From Shouchella tritolerans (GTDB lineage Bacteria; Bacillota; Bacilli; Bacillales; Bacillaceae_D), in NCBI RefSeq assembly GCF_025770735.1, contig NZ_JAODPB010000009.1:1-64000 (forward strand): a DNA stretch of 64,000 nt. Direction: 5' to 3'. Shown here piece after piece: positions 7,595 through 19,972 of this stretch; positions within the stretch are counted from its first letter, which is position 1, and each line of letters opens with the position of its first letter. The notes beneath the pieces are model-generated. The model ran no database searches, had not been told where the DNA came from, and worked only from the letters and a program-made list of their open reading frames with translations. Position numbers and translations under genes: made by a program.

Positions 7595-9532
7595 ATGAAG
7601 TACGAGCAGTTAGCAAAGGATATTATTGAAAAAGTTGGCGGCAAAGAAAATGTAAACAATGTCGTTCATTGTATTACGCGCTTGCGCTTTAAGTTAAAAG
7701 ATGAGGGCAAAGCACAAACGGAAGCGTTAAAAAACATGGACGGCGTTGTGACCGTCATGCAAAGTGGCGGCCAATACCAAGTGGTTATCGGCAACCATGT
7801 TCCCGACGTTTATAAAGCTGTCGTAGAAGTCGGCGGCTTCGCAAACGTCGGACAAGTGGATGATGATGAACAAGAAAAAAGTGGGAACTTGTTTAATCGC
7901 TTTATAGACGTTATTGCCAGCATCTTCACACCCATCCTTGGCGTTTTAGCGGCAACAGGGATGATCAAAGGCTTCAACGCGCTATTTCTGGCAGTAGGAT
8001 GGTTAGAGGAAGCCGATGGCACGTATCAAATACTAAACATTGTCGGCGATTCGTTGTTTCATTTCTTCCCCATTTTTCTTGGCTATACGGCCATTAAAAA
8101 GTTTGGCGGGACGCCCTTTATCGGAATTGCGATTGGCGCTTCCCTCGTTTACCCTGCTGTTGAAAGCTTAATGGAAGGAGATCCACTTTATGTATTATTT
8201 GCAGGAACGATTTTTGAGTCTCCTGTTTATATTACCTTTTTAGGAATTCCTGTTATTCTAATGAGTTATGCAACATCCGTTGTCCCGATTATCCTTGCGG
8301 CATTTTTTGCCTCAAAAGTAGAACGCTTCTTTAGAAAAGTGATTCCAGATGTCGTTAAAACATTTTTAGTTCCATTTTTTACACTTTTGGTCGTTGTCCC
8401 GTTGACGTTTATAATCATTGGGCCAATTGCGACTTGGGCTAGCCAGCTATTAGGCCAAGGAACCATTTTCGTTTATGAATTAAGTCCGACCATCGCGGGA
8501 TTGGTGCTAGGCGCTTTCTGGCAAGTGATCGTCATTTTTGGATTGCACTGGGGGCTTATCCCGATCGCGATTAATAATCTCGTATCAACAGGCTCTGACC
8601 CTATATTAGCGATGATTTTTGCCGCTTCCTTTGCTCAAATCGGCGCTGTTCTTGCTGTTTGGATCAGAACAAACAACCAAAAACTTAAATCATTAAGTAT
8701 TCCTGCCTTTATCTCGGGAATCTTTGGTGTAACAGAGCCTGCTATTTATGGGATCACACTACCGAAGAAAAAGCCGTTTATCTTTAGTTTAGTAGGAGCA
8801 GGCATCGGCGGTGCAATTATTGGCTTCTTTGGCGGCGCCGGCTATATGATTGGTGGGCTAGGTATTTTCCAAATCCCCGCTTTCATTGGGCCAGAAGGGA
8901 TTGACACTGGCTTTTGGGGAGCGATTATTTCTATGCCTGTCGCGTTCGGAATTGGTTTTATCCTGACGTATTTGTTTGCTGGCATTAATAAAGAGGAAAC
9001 ACCGGTTGAACGTGGCGCTAATACTGAATCTGCCTCTCCAGATGCTACTGTAGAGAAAACGGTTGCCAAGGAAGTAGAAGCGGAAACCCTTGCTAGCCCA
9101 TTAAAGGGAAAGGCTATACCACTAGAACGTATTAAAGATGAAGCATTCGCATCGTCTGCACTTGGCAAAGGGATCGCTATTCTGCCGACAGAAGGGAAAG
9201 TATTTGCACCTGCAAATGGAACGGTTACTGCTCTCTTTCCAACGAATCATGCGATTGGGATGACGACTGATAAAGGGGCTGAACTATTAATCCATGTTGG
9301 AATGGATACGGTTCAGTTACAAGGACAGTACTTCTCGTCCCATGTGAAACAAGGAGAGCGCGTTGAGAAAGGCCAATTGTTAATGGAGTTTGATATTGAT
9401 AAAATTCAACAAGCAGGATTTATGCTCGATACACCAATTGTTGTAACCAACCACGAGCACTACACGGTTATAACGACTGAAGAGACCAATGTCCAAGTAG
9501 GAGACCATTTCCTCACATTAGAAAAAAAATAA
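7595..9532 (+). CDS. bglP: Beta-glucoside PTS permease EIIBCA
   Basis: A 645-residue three-domain PTS transporter that imports and phosphorylates aryl-beta-glucosides. The IIB domain is N-terminal, with phospho-Cys26 in VVHCITRLRF. The membrane IIC domain spans about 100-450 and includes the family motif GVTEPAIYG. The IIA domain is at the C-terminus with active His about 567 (LLIHVGMDTVQLQG). A flexible Ala/Glu/Thr-rich linker joins IIC and IIA. The gene follows the second RAT/terminator, so it should be induced through LicT. Two phospho-beta-glucosidase genes follow on the same strand. The exact substrate (salicin, arbutin or similar) cannot be told from sequence. Confidence 0.93.
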   Translation: MKYEQLAKDIIEKVGGKENVNNVVHCITRLRFKLKDEGKAQTEALKNMDGVVTVMQSGGQYQVVIGNHVPDVYKAVVEVGGFANVGQVDDDEQEKSGNLFNRFIDVIASIFTPILGVLAATGMIKGFNALFLAVGWLEEADGTYQILNIVGDSLFHFFPIFLGYTAIKKFGGTPFIGIAIGASLVYPAVESLMEGDPLYVLFAGTIFESPVYITFLGIPVILMSYATSVVPIILAAFFASKVERFFRKVIPDVVKTFLVPFFTLLVVVPLTFIIIGPIATWASQLLGQGTIFVYELSPTIAGLVLGAFWQVIVIFGLHWGLIPIAINNLVSTGSDPILAMIFAASFAQIGAVLAVWIRTNNQKLKSLSIPAFISGIFGVTEPAIYGITLPKKKPFIFSLVGAGIGGAIIGFFGGAGYMIGGLGIFQIPAFIGPEGIDTGFWGAIISMPVAFGIGFILTYLFAGINKEETPVERGANTESASPDATVEKTVAKEVEAETLASPLKGKAIPLERIKDEAFASSALGKGIAILPTEGKVFAPANGTVTALFPTNHAIGMTTDKGAELLIHVGMDTVQLQGQYFSSHVKQGERVEKGQLLMEFDIDKIQQAGFMLDTPIVVTNHEHYTVITTEETNVQVGDHFLTLEKK

Positions 9533-9544
9533 GCTTTTACACAG

Positions 9545-11039
<1,495 letters not shown>

Positions 11040-11076
11040 GACATTTTTCGGTAAACGATTAAATCATACGAGGTGA

Positions 11077-12489
<1,413 letters not shown>

Positions 12490-12496
12490 CTACTAC

Positions 12497-12531
12497 AAGC
12501 GACTTGAGTTTTAAGCTCAAGTCGCTTTTTT
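12497..12531 (+). terminator. Terminator of the bgl operon
   Basis: AAGCGACTTGAG (12497-12508) pairs perfectly with CTCAAGTCGCTT (12516-12527), followed by a T run. Confidence 0.9.
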
Positions 12532-12630
12532 GCAGTGCAACAAGGTTGATTTATAATAAAGGGAAGTGCTGCGTGCAGTTGCTCAAAATCAAACAATGGC
12601 GCTGGCTAGGAAGGAAGAGGAGACGGACGA

Positions 12631-13365
12631 ATGAAGCAGAATAAGTATGACGATAAGGCGTTCTTTGCCGCTTATGAAAAAATGCCTCGCTCTGTAAAAG
12701 GGCTTGCCGGTGCAGGGGAATGGCATGTGCTAAAGGCACTATTACCTGATATGCGGGGGAAAGCAGTGCTTGACTTAGGCTGCGGTTTTGGCTGGCATTG
12801 CCGCTATGCCAGGGAACAACAGGCACGCTCTGTAGTAGGCGTTGATTTATCAGAAAACATGCTGGAAAAAGCACGTGAAACAACAAATGACCCGTTCATT
12901 TCTTATTTAAACATGGCGATCGAAGACATCGATTTCCCAAGGGCACAGTTCGATGTCGTCATCAGTTCGCTCGCTTTCCACTATATCAAGTCCTTTAGGC
13001 CAATTTGCAAGAACGTTTACGATTGGCTAAAAGCCGAGGGGACATTCGTCTTTTCAGTAGAACACCCGATTTTTACTTCTCGCCACCAACAAGATTGGTG
13101 TTACGATCACCAAGGGAACCGCCAGCATTGGCCTGTTGACCATTACCAATTAGAAGGAATGAGGGAAACGTCTTTTTTAGCTGAACATGTGATTAAGTAC
13201 CATCATACACTTTCTACCTATATCAATGATTTGATAGAGGCTGGTTTTCGAATCAACGCTGTTAAAGAGCCCACTCCTTCTGAGGACAAGTCTGCCCTTA
13301 GCCAGGAAATGAAAGATGAATGGAGAAGGCCAATGTTCTTAATTATTTCTGCGCAAAAGCCATAA
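12631..13365 (+). CDS. Class I SAM-dependent methyltransferase
   Basis: A 244-residue protein with the SAM-binding glycine motif VLDLGCGFGWH (about residues 46-56), the acidic motif II GVDLSENML, and a SSLAFHYI segment typical of UbiE/COQ5-like small-molecule methyltransferases. The C-terminal half (VFSVEHPIFTSR, EPTPSEDKSAL) matches a family of uncharacterised Firmicute methyltransferases. The start has a GGAAGAGGAG ribosome site. It has its own transcription unit after the bgl terminator. Substrate unknown. Confidence 0.85.
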   Translation: MKQNKYDDKAFFAAYEKMPRSVKGLAGAGEWHVLKALLPDMRGKAVLDLGCGFGWHCRYAREQQARSVVGVDLSENMLEKARETTNDPFISYLNMAIEDIDFPRAQFDVVISSLAFHYIKSFRPICKNVYDWLKAEGTFVFSVEHPIFTSRHQQDWCYDHQGNRQHWPVDHYQLEGMRETSFLAEHVIKYHHTLSTYINDLIEAGFRINAVKEPTPSEDKSALSQEMKDEWRRPMFLIISAQKP

Positions 13366-13477
13366 CTGTAAACGATGAATGAGTAAAGCGCTTACGAAAA
13401 TGCCATCATGCATCACATAGCCATATACGCCGTGCCCAAGCCATGCTAAAGTATAACAAAAAGGAGTGTCCTGCTCT

Positions 13478-14467
13478 ATGTATACAGCAACGTCTTCACG
13501 TTATGATGATATGATATACAACCAATGCGGAAAAAGCGGCTTGAAGCTTCCAGCTATTTCATTGGGATTGTGGCAAAACTTTGGCGCCGACACGAGCCAG
13601 GCTAAAGTAAAAGAAAAAATTTTTCGTGCGTTTGATTTAGGGATTACTCATTTTGACTTGGCCAACAATTATGGCCCTCCTCCTGGTTCTGCCGAAACAG
13701 CAATGGGCACGATACTAAACAGCGAACTAAATCGCTATCGGGATGAACTCATTATTTCGACGAAAGCAGGCTACGACATGTGGCCTGGCCCATACGGGGA
13801 TGGCGGTTCAAGAAAGTATCTCATCGCTAGCCTTGACCAAAGCCTAAAACGGCTAAAAGTTGATTATGTCGATATTTTCTATCATCATCGCTATGATCCA
13901 AACACGCCGCTGGAAGAGACAATGGCTGCACTCGACGCCATTGTCCGCCAAGGGAAGGCGCTCTATATTGGCTTATCGAATTACGGGCCTAAAGAAACAA
14001 AACAGGCGGCCACAATTTTAAAACAGTTAGGCACGCCTTGTGTCGTTAACCAGCCTTCGTATTCGATGTTGAACCGTTGGATTGAGGGAGGGCTGCAAGA
14101 CGTCCTCGCTGAAGAAGGAATTGGCACTGTCGCTTTTGCGCCGCTGGCGATGGGTCTCTTAACTTCGAAATACTTACGCGCCATTCCAGAAGGCTCCAGA
14201 GCGGCTAAAAACGAATGGTTTAAAGCAAATGTGACCGAGGAGCAGGTAGGGAAAGTAAAAGAGCTTCATAAAATTGCCGAAAACCGCGGGCAAACAATGG
14301 CCCAGTTTGCTTTAGCATGGGTATTAAGAGATGGCCGTGTCACGTCTGCTTTAATCGGGGCGAGTTCCATCGAACAAATCGAAGAAAATGTAGCTGCATT
14401 GAACAATTTATCGTTTAGCCCAGAAGAATTAAATGCAATTGATTCGATCGTAGGCAGCGATAAATGA
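13478..14467 (+). CDS. Aldo-keto reductase, YghZ-like
   Basis: A 329-residue NADPH-dependent aldo-keto reductase with catalytic Asp and Tyr in FDLANNYGPPPGSAE, the downstream Lys in STKAGYDMWPGPYGDGG and His in YHHRYDPNTP. The GPYGDGGSRK insert is characteristic of the AKR14/YghZ group (L-glyceraldehyde-3-phosphate reductase), which detoxifies methylglyoxal-related aldehydes. I use the ATG at 13478, 11 bases after AAAGGAG. The in-frame GTG at 13466 overlaps that ribosome site and is unlikely to be used. A perfect hairpin terminator follows at once. Confidence 0.88.
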   Translation: MYTATSSRYDDMIYNQCGKSGLKLPAISLGLWQNFGADTSQAKVKEKIFRAFDLGITHFDLANNYGPPPGSAETAMGTILNSELNRYRDELIISTKAGYDMWPGPYGDGGSRKYLIASLDQSLKRLKVDYVDIFYHHRYDPNTPLEETMAALDAIVRQGKALYIGLSNYGPKETKQAATILKQLGTPCVVNQPSYSMLNRWIEGGLQDVLAEEGIGTVAFAPLAMGLLTSKYLRAIPEGSRAAKNEWFKANVTEEQVGKVKELHKIAENRGQTMAQFALAWVLRDGRVTSALIGASSIEQIEENVAALNNLSFSPEELNAIDSIVGSDK

Positions 14468-14476
14468 TCAAAAAAA

Positions 14477-14504
14477 GGAGAGTGATGATCACTCTCCTTT
14501 TTTT
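14477..14504 (+). terminator. Terminator after the aldo-keto reductase
   Basis: GGAGAGTG (14477-14484) pairs with CACTCTCC (14490-14497), flanked by A and T runs, so it can work in both directions. Confidence 0.85.
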
Positions 14505-14634
14505 GACCGCTAGGCCTAAATCGCTGTAACGACCCAGGCGACTTTCAAGGAAAATATCATCCAGTTATTGCTATGGACAGAGCAGCGGCAAACAATTACG
14601 CTAAGGAGCATAAAGCAAGAAAAGAGGTGTTTGC

Positions 14635-15453
14635 ATGGAACGGTATAACCAGTTGGCAAAAGCTTTTGCGTACACACCTATCCATGTTTATGGAGTATAT
14701 AAGAGCAGGCTTGAAGCCAATCGCCTTTATCGTGGCCATGTTGACCAGCCAACGGCTTATGGCGGGCTTATTCTTGGGCTTCGAGGTAGCGCACGTTTTA
14801 CATTTAACGGTTCTAATTCAATCGAAGTCAGCCAAGGGAAAGCAATCATCGGTGGTTATCAAATGCGTTTAGAGTTAGAAGTCGGTGAAACGGGCTGTGA
14901 ATACGCGCTTGTTCACTTTTTGCCAGACAGACGCTTGCCAGAGGCAACTTTGTTTCAAAAAGCCCACCAACTGGAGTACCTATTTGAACCGAGTGTGTTG
15001 CAAATGATTGATGAGCTTTTGCAAGCTGATGCGGCGCCAGGGGAGATAGCGGCACTGCAAAAAAAAGCGCTGTTCTACCAATTGCTTGCAAATGTCCTTC
15101 GATTAGCACAGTTGCAGCAGAAGCCTAAAAACAGCGAAGCGATGGAAGAGACAATCCGTTATATCCATGCCCATTACCATGAACCGTTAACATTACGGCA
15201 ATTGGCTGCCCGTTACAATATGGCGCCTAAATATTTTTCTGCCGCTTTCCGTAAATGCACAGGAGTTGGTCCGATTGACTATGTGATCCATTGCCGTATG
15301 AAGCGAGCCCACCAACTACTAATGACAGGGGCGTTTACTGTCAGTGCGGTTGCCCGCAGCGTCGGGTATCAGGATCCCTATTATTTTAGCAGGTTGTTTA
15401 AAAAGCAGTTTGGAGTCGCTCCAAGCTACGTTCGCCTGGAAATGAAGAAATAA
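14635..15453 (+). CDS. AraC-family transcriptional regulator
   Basis: A 272-residue regulator with an N-terminal cupin-like ligand domain (about 1-160) and a C-terminal pair of helix-turn-helix motifs (about 170-268), including LTLRQLAARYNMAPKYFS and the signature VGYQDPYYFSRLFKKQFG. It sits directly upstream of a Fur-boxed siderophore-binding lipoprotein gene on the same strand. In B. subtilis the AraC-type Btr protein activates the feu siderophore uptake genes, so a similar job is plausible here. However, the sensor domain here is not a siderophore-binding fold, so the inducer is unknown. The ATG is preceded by AAAAGAGGTG. Confidence 0.82.
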   Translation: MERYNQLAKAFAYTPIHVYGVYKSRLEANRLYRGHVDQPTAYGGLILGLRGSARFTFNGSNSIEVSQGKAIIGGYQMRLELEVGETGCEYALVHFLPDRRLPEATLFQKAHQLEYLFEPSVLQMIDELLQADAAPGEIAALQKKALFYQLLANVLRLAQLQQKPKNSEAMEETIRYIHAHYHEPLTLRQLAARYNMAPKYFSAAFRKCTGVGPIDYVIHCRMKRAHQLLMTGAFTVSAVARSVGYQDPYYFSRLFKKQFGVAPSYVRLEMKK

Positions 15454-15499
15454 TCCATCTGTAAAACAGGAAACTGTCTATTTTACATAAAGTCATTCC

Positions 15500-15530
15500 T
15501 TGTTATCATTTTAAATGATAATGATTATCA
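15500..15530 (+). promoter_or_regulatory. Fur box over the promoter of the iron-binding lipoprotein gene
   Basis: TGATAATGATTATCA (15516-15530) is a perfect 7-1-7 Fur operator. TTGTTA (15500-15505) and GATTAT (15523-15528), 17 bases apart, can act as -35 and -10, so the operator covers the promoter. The downstream gene should be derepressed under iron limitation. Confidence 0.85.
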
Positions 15531-15564
15531 CTATTAATAGATAAGAACGAAAGGAACGTACTTT

Positions 15565-16548
15565 ATGCACCATTCACTTAAATCACTTGCTTTAAGCCTT
15601 TTGCCGCTAGTGCTTCTAGGAGCTTGTGCAGGTAATGTTGATAACGATGCCAATGACGATACAGAAAAAAGCAGTGAGCCCACTGTCTCAAGCGCGTTTC
15701 CGCGAACATTGGAAGATGCAAACGGAGACTTTACACTTGAAAAAGCGCCGCAAAAAGTAGCAATTGCCCATTGGGGATTTGTCGATTCTTTTTTGCTTTT
15801 TGACACGCCTTCCGCTGCGGTGGTGCTGCCTTTCTCAGAAGAACAATCTGTATTAAAAACGGAAGTGTACGAGCCTTATGTAGAATCGTTCGACGAGCTG
15901 GAAGTAGTTGGCGAAAATCAGCAAGTCAATTTGGAAGCGTTGCTTGCCTATGAACCAGACCTCATTATTGCAGGGAACCAAGTAAATGAGAATATCGACC
16001 AATTGCAGCAAATTGCGCCTGTTTTTGTCGTGGATGAGGAAGAAGTCAACGTGTGGGGAGATTGGCCTGCGCTTGTGTCTTTGTTTGGCGAGATTCTTGG
16101 CCAGGAAGATGCCGCTGAATCATTTATTCGTTCTTTTGAAGAAAAAGTCGCGGAAGGGCGCGAAAAATTAGTAAATACAGAAGGCGAAGTGGCTTTTTTG
16201 CAAGCACGAGAAGCAACAGCTTGGCTGCAAGGTACGAACTATTTGCCATTGTACTATGACCAGTTGGGGCTGCCTGTTGCAGATGCACCAATCATGAAAG
16301 AAGGGGCAGAAATCTCTCTTGAAGGGATAAGCGAATTAAACCCCGACCATCTTTTCATTGGCTATTTTCAAGGAGACAGCGACTCCTCTTCTTCAATCAT
16401 TAGTGAATGGGAAGAGACGAATGTATGGAACAGCCTGCAAGCGGTAGAAAAAGGCCAAGTGTATGAAATGAATGGCGAACTTGCCCTTGGCTATGGGCCA
16501 ATTGGGCAATCGTACGGGCTCGAACAAGTGGTAAAAGCATTGGAGTAA
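15565..16548 (+). CDS. Iron-siderophore ABC substrate-binding lipoprotein (orphan)
   Basis: A 327-residue lipoprotein with a signal peptide and lipobox LLGAC (lipid-anchored Cys21), followed by an acidic linker and a two-lobed periplasmic-binding domain of the FecB/BtuF type (QKVAIAHWGF, NLEALLAYEPDLIIAG, LNPDHLFIGYF). A consensus Fur box covers its promoter. No permease or ATPase gene adjoins it: the next gene is a convergent MFS exporter. It must therefore use permeases encoded elsewhere, as known for some Bacillus xenosiderophore receptors. The AraC-type gene just upstream is the likely specific activator (inference). Confidence 0.88.
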   Translation: MHHSLKSLALSLLPLVLLGACAGNVDNDANDDTEKSSEPTVSSAFPRTLEDANGDFTLEKAPQKVAIAHWGFVDSFLLFDTPSAAVVLPFSEEQSVLKTEVYEPYVESFDELEVVGENQQVNLEALLAYEPDLIIAGNQVNENIDQLQQIAPVFVVDEEEVNVWGDWPALVSLFGEILGQEDAAESFIRSFEEKVAEGREKLVNTEGEVAFLQAREATAWLQGTNYLPLYYDQLGLPVADAPIMKEGAEISLEGISELNPDHLFIGYFQGDSDSSSSIISEWEETNVWNSLQAVEKGQVYEMNGELALGYGPIGQSYGLEQVVKALE

Positions 16549-16558
16549 TGAAATGCAC

Positions 16559-16596
16559 AGCCTGCTAAACGCTGTAAAGCGCTTGGCAGGCTTTTC
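16559..16596 (+). terminator. Terminator after the siderophore-binding lipoprotein
   Basis: AGCCTGC (16559-16565) pairs with GCAGGCT (16586-16592), extended inward by further pairs, with TTTT after the stem. Confidence 0.75.
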
Positions 16597-16664
16597 GTTT
16601 GTGAGCATTACAAACCCACAATAGAACGATTGGAAGACAGTTGTATCTATTGATTATCTTGCAG

Positions 16665-17843
16665 CTATCTATCTTGTCCGGAACGTAAACGACTTCGTTC
16701 CTGATGATGTAAGCGGAATGAGATCGTAGCTGTGATGAAAGCCAAAAAAACAAACAAAGACGCGATCAAGGTTAAATAAGTTATTGGGAAAGAAGCAATA
16801 ACCGAACCGCCAAAGGCAGCCCCTAACGTCATACCGATGTTCATCAAAGCGGTATGAAAGCTTAATACGATCTCGGAAGAACGTGGTTTTAACGACGTTA
16901 AATAATATTGGTTTGCAGGTGTCGTAGTCCAGGTCGCTGCCCCCCATATCATGATCGTTAATAATAGTATATTTGGCCTGTTTACGGCGAAAAACATGCT
17001 TATTAAGGCAAGCGTATGAACCATTAAACTGATGCTTATTGTTTTTTTGGGTCCCCACCGATCAACAGCAAATCCGCCAACACGTGATCCTATTAAGGCG
17101 AATAAACCAAGGAGAAATAGCGCACTACTGATTTGTTCAATAGAAAAATGAGCCGTTTTGCTCAAGAACGGGGCAATATAGGCAAATAATAGTGTGTACC
17201 CTAAAATCCAGAGAATCGTTACGGTCAAACCAGTAAGTAACCGTTTATCACTTAGAATGCGCAGTTGCTGTTTAAGGGGTGTGCCTGGGTTTCCTTCTTT
17301 AGAAGGGATAAGGCGCATTAAAAAGATAAGTGTAATCAATGTGATAAAGGCTAAAAATAAGTATGTGTAACGCCAGTCTACATACGCAGACGCAAACGTG
17401 CCGATAGGGACACCAACAACCAAAGATAATGTAAATCCAGTGAGTACGATCGCCATTGCATTCCCTCGTTTTTCTGGGACTGCTAGGCTTGAAGCATAAT
17501 GAGTAGCAATGACAATATAAAGTCCGCCACTCATAGCCATCATCATCCGTGCCATTAGCAGCATCCAATAATTAACACTCAAAAAGGCGATTAAATTTGA
17601 TACGAAAAAGAGAGCGAGCGAAAGCAAAAGCATGTTTTTTCGGTTGTACTTGGCGGTTGCTAAGACTAAAACAAGCGCCCCAAAGGCGTATGCTAGCGAG
17701 TAAAAAGTTAATAATTGCCCAGCCGCTGAAATGGAAACGCCAAAATCGGCGGCGATGATTTCCAATATACCTGATACGATAAACTCAGCAGTGCCTGTTA
17801 GAAATGCACCAAGAGCTAGCAAATATGTTAATAATCTGTTCAT
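16665..17843 (-). CDS. MFS efflux transporter (DHA1/AraJ type)
   Basis: A 12-helix major facilitator of about 392 residues. The opening LGAFLTGTAEFIVSGILEIIAADFGVSISAAGQL is typical of drug/H+ antiporter-1 proteins of the AraJ/YdhP type, with the loop 2-3 motif around VLATAKYNRKN and the later GSRVGGFAVDRWGPK loop. I prefer the ATG at 17843, placed 6 bases after GGGAGA, over the GTG at 17849, which touches that ribosome site. It is transcribed divergently from a LysR regulator 97 bases away, the usual arrangement for a regulator controlling its neighbour. The exported compound cannot be predicted. Confidence 0.85.
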   Translation of the reverse strand: MNRLLTYLLALGAFLTGTAEFIVSGILEIIAADFGVSISAAGQLLTFYSLAYAFGALVLVLATAKYNRKNMLLLSLALFFVSNLIAFLSVNYWMLLMARMMMAMSGGLYIVIATHYASSLAVPEKRGNAMAIVLTGFTLSLVVGVPIGTFASAYVDWRYTYLFLAFITLITLIFLMRLIPSKEGNPGTPLKQQLRILSDKRLLTGLTVTILWILGYTLLFAYIAPFLSKTAHFSIEQISSALFLLGLFALIGSRVGGFAVDRWGPKKTISISLMVHTLALISMFFAVNRPNILLLTIMIWGAATWTTTPANQYYLTSLKPRSSEIVLSFHTALMNIGMTLGAAFGGSVIASFPITYLTLIASLFVFLAFITATISFRLHHQERSRLRSGQDR

Positions 17844-17940
17844 ATGCACTCTCCCTTACTTCCATTATGTGTTCCAGTTTATATGTTGTTTGTTCATAAA
17901 TAAAATGCTAAATTTTTATTAAGGAGATGAACAAATACTT

Positions 17941-18810
17941 ATGACCATTTCTAGATTTGAAGTTTTCACGACTGTCGTCGATTTAGGGAGTTTTACGAAA
18001 GCAGCAAAAAAATTAAACATGACTCAACCTGCTGTTAGTCATGCGGTGTCAAGTCTTGAATCAGAATGGGGTGTATCGTTATTAATTAGAGACAAGAAAA
18101 AAGGGTTGCGCCTTACGGAAATAGGCCAGAAAACGGTTATTCACATGAGGGAAATAGTAAGTCGGATTGAAAAAATAAATCAAGAAATTGCTTTTGCCTC
18201 TAACATAGAGAAAGGCACAGTCCGCCTTGGCATTTTTTATAGCGCATCGGCTTGTTTACTACCGAAGATACTAGCTCAATTTCAGAGAAAGTATCCGAAT
18301 ATCGAATTTGTACTTTTTGAAGGCACTTATGAAGAAATAAACGATTGGTTAGAATCAGGGGTCGTTGATGTCGGGTTTATTATAGAGACTAATGAGACAA
18401 CAGCGTATGAAACGCTGCCGCTCGTTAAGGATGACATTGTCGTTGCTTTTTCTGAGCGGCATTTTTTAAATAAGTACGAGTCTGTAACGATTAAGGATAT
18501 TGCCAATGAACCATTCATTATGCCAAAAGGCATGTATGCGCCATATATATTCGAAATATTTAAAGATGCTCATACAGAGCCCAATATTTGTTTTGAAGTG
18601 CAAGATTGCACAACAATTGCAAACTTAGTGAAAGAAGGGCTTGGTATCACGATTGGCTCAAAATTATTCCTAAAAACTCATAGTCAACTAAAGTATAGGG
18701 ATCTAACGGTCAAAAATGTACGTGATATTTCTTTAGCGTTTAATAGCAGCAAAACGTCTCCAGCAGTGCAAGCCTTTCTAAAAGAGGCAAGGCGCGTTTT
18801 TGATCGTTAA
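17941..18810 (+). CDS. LysR-family transcriptional regulator
   Basis: A 289-residue LysR regulator. The winged helix-turn-helix occupies residues 1-60 (VDLGSFTKAAKKLNMTQPAVSHAVSSLE) and is followed by the linker helix and a two-lobe effector domain (RLGIFYSASACLLPKIL, then the GLGITIGSK segment). It is divergent from the MFS exporter gene and likely controls it. The shared 97-bp gap contains AT-rich dyads such as AATAAAA/TTTTTATT that could be its binding site. AAGGAGATG precedes the ATG. Confidence 0.9.
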   Translation: MTISRFEVFTTVVDLGSFTKAAKKLNMTQPAVSHAVSSLESEWGVSLLIRDKKKGLRLTEIGQKTVIHMREIVSRIEKINQEIAFASNIEKGTVRLGIFYSASACLLPKILAQFQRKYPNIEFVLFEGTYEEINDWLESGVVDVGFIIETNETTAYETLPLVKDDIVVAFSERHFLNKYESVTIKDIANEPFIMPKGMYAPYIFEIFKDAHTEPNICFEVQDCTTIANLVKEGLGITIGSKLFLKTHSQLKYRDLTVKNVRDISLAFNSSKTSPAVQAFLKEARRVFDR

Positions 18811-18980
18811 ACGAAAACAGAGCTAAACAGAAGAACAGGGCTTTGGGTAGTGGCAGGAACGTCATCGATGTAAAGCGAATCTAGGTGAAAGACAAATTAG
18901 GGGTGGTCGTATGAAAAATACAAGACAAGCAGATAGGCTTATGGCTTCTGAAATAAAATTTGTTATAAAATGGAGGGCTT

Positions 18981-19835
18981 ATGGAACCGACGATTGAATT
19001 GGCGAGAAAATTAATCGATGAACAGTTTCCAGAGTGGTCAAACCTAGAGATTAAACATGTGCAAAAAAGCGGTCATGACAATCGGACTTTTCGCCTTGGC
19101 GATACGATGAGTATACGCTTGCCTAGTCATGAGGCATACGCGCCTCAAGTTGAGAAAGAGGCAAAATGGTTGCCTATGCTTGCCCCTCATTTTGACTTGC
19201 CAATAACAGTACCAATTGCGAAAGGGAAGCCTTCTCGTTTGTACCCGTATTCTTGGTCTGTCAATCGATGGATTGAAGGCCAAACTCTGGACAGAAGCAA
19301 CACTGATTTACAACAATTAGCCGTTGATTTAGCTGCTTTCTTAAAAAAACTGCAATCGATTGACTGTAAAAATGGCCCATTAGCAGGCAAACATAACTTT
19401 TTCCGTGGCGGAGATTTAGCAGTTTATAAACGTGAAACAGAAAGGGCAATGGCAACGTTAGGCGAGCAAATCGATGGGAAAACATGTGCACAAATTTTTA
19501 AAGAAGCATTAAGCTCAAAATGGAGCAAACCGTCAGTGTGGGTGCATGGAGACGTAGCTCCAGGGAATTTATTAGTCAAAAACCGAAAACTGGCTGGTGT
19601 CATTGATTTCGGCAGTTCAGGTGTAGGCGACCCTGCATGCGATTTAGTGATGGCATGGACATTTTTTGACAAAGACAGCCGAAACATATTTAAAGAGGAA
19701 ATGGGTCTTGATGCAGATACGTGGAATCGCGGGAAAGGGTGGGCTTTATGGAAAGCGTTAATTACGTATAATTCCGAAGTCGATGACGTTCGTCAAAATG
19801 CTCATTTCACAATTAAAGAAATCTTACAAGATTAG
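18981..19835 (+). CDS. APH-family phosphotransferase
   Basis: A 284-residue kinase-fold protein of the aminoglycoside/choline phosphotransferase superfamily. The Brenner motif VHGDVAPGNLL (about 190-200) holds the catalytic Asp, and GVIDFGSSGVGDPACDL (about 210-226) holds the metal-binding Asp. The N-terminal lobe (QKSGHDNRTFRLGDTMSIRLP) fits the Aph family found in many Bacillus genomes, annotated as aminoglycoside phosphotransferase but mostly untested. A true resistance role is therefore uncertain. GGAGGGCTT precedes the ATG. It has its own terminator. Confidence 0.85.
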   Translation: MEPTIELARKLIDEQFPEWSNLEIKHVQKSGHDNRTFRLGDTMSIRLPSHEAYAPQVEKEAKWLPMLAPHFDLPITVPIAKGKPSRLYPYSWSVNRWIEGQTLDRSNTDLQQLAVDLAAFLKKLQSIDCKNGPLAGKHNFFRGGDLAVYKRETERAMATLGEQIDGKTCAQIFKEALSSKWSKPSVWVHGDVAPGNLLVKNRKLAGVIDFGSSGVGDPACDLVMAWTFFDKDSRNIFKEEMGLDADTWNRGKGWALWKALITYNSEVDDVRQNAHFTIKEILQD

Positions 19836-19841
19836 CGAGTT

Positions 19842-19877
19842 GAAAGAGAGATGGATGGATAGCCTCTCTCTTTTCTT
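19842..19877 (+). terminator. Terminator after the APH-family gene
   Basis: GAAAGAGAG (19842-19850) pairs with CTCTCTTTTC (19865-19874), followed by TTTT. Confidence 0.7.
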
Positions 19878-19972
19878 TTAGGGATGTTCCAGCTATGCAA
19901 GGCGGCGGTCAACTGCAGTTCCTTGAAGCGTCTAGAGCCCGCAGACAAGGCTTTAGAAACGAACCAATCGCT

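Noticed and set aside
18911-18997. 28-codon ORF overlapping the start of the APH-family gene
   Set aside because: The ribosome site is weak, the ORF overlaps the real gene, and the composition looks random.
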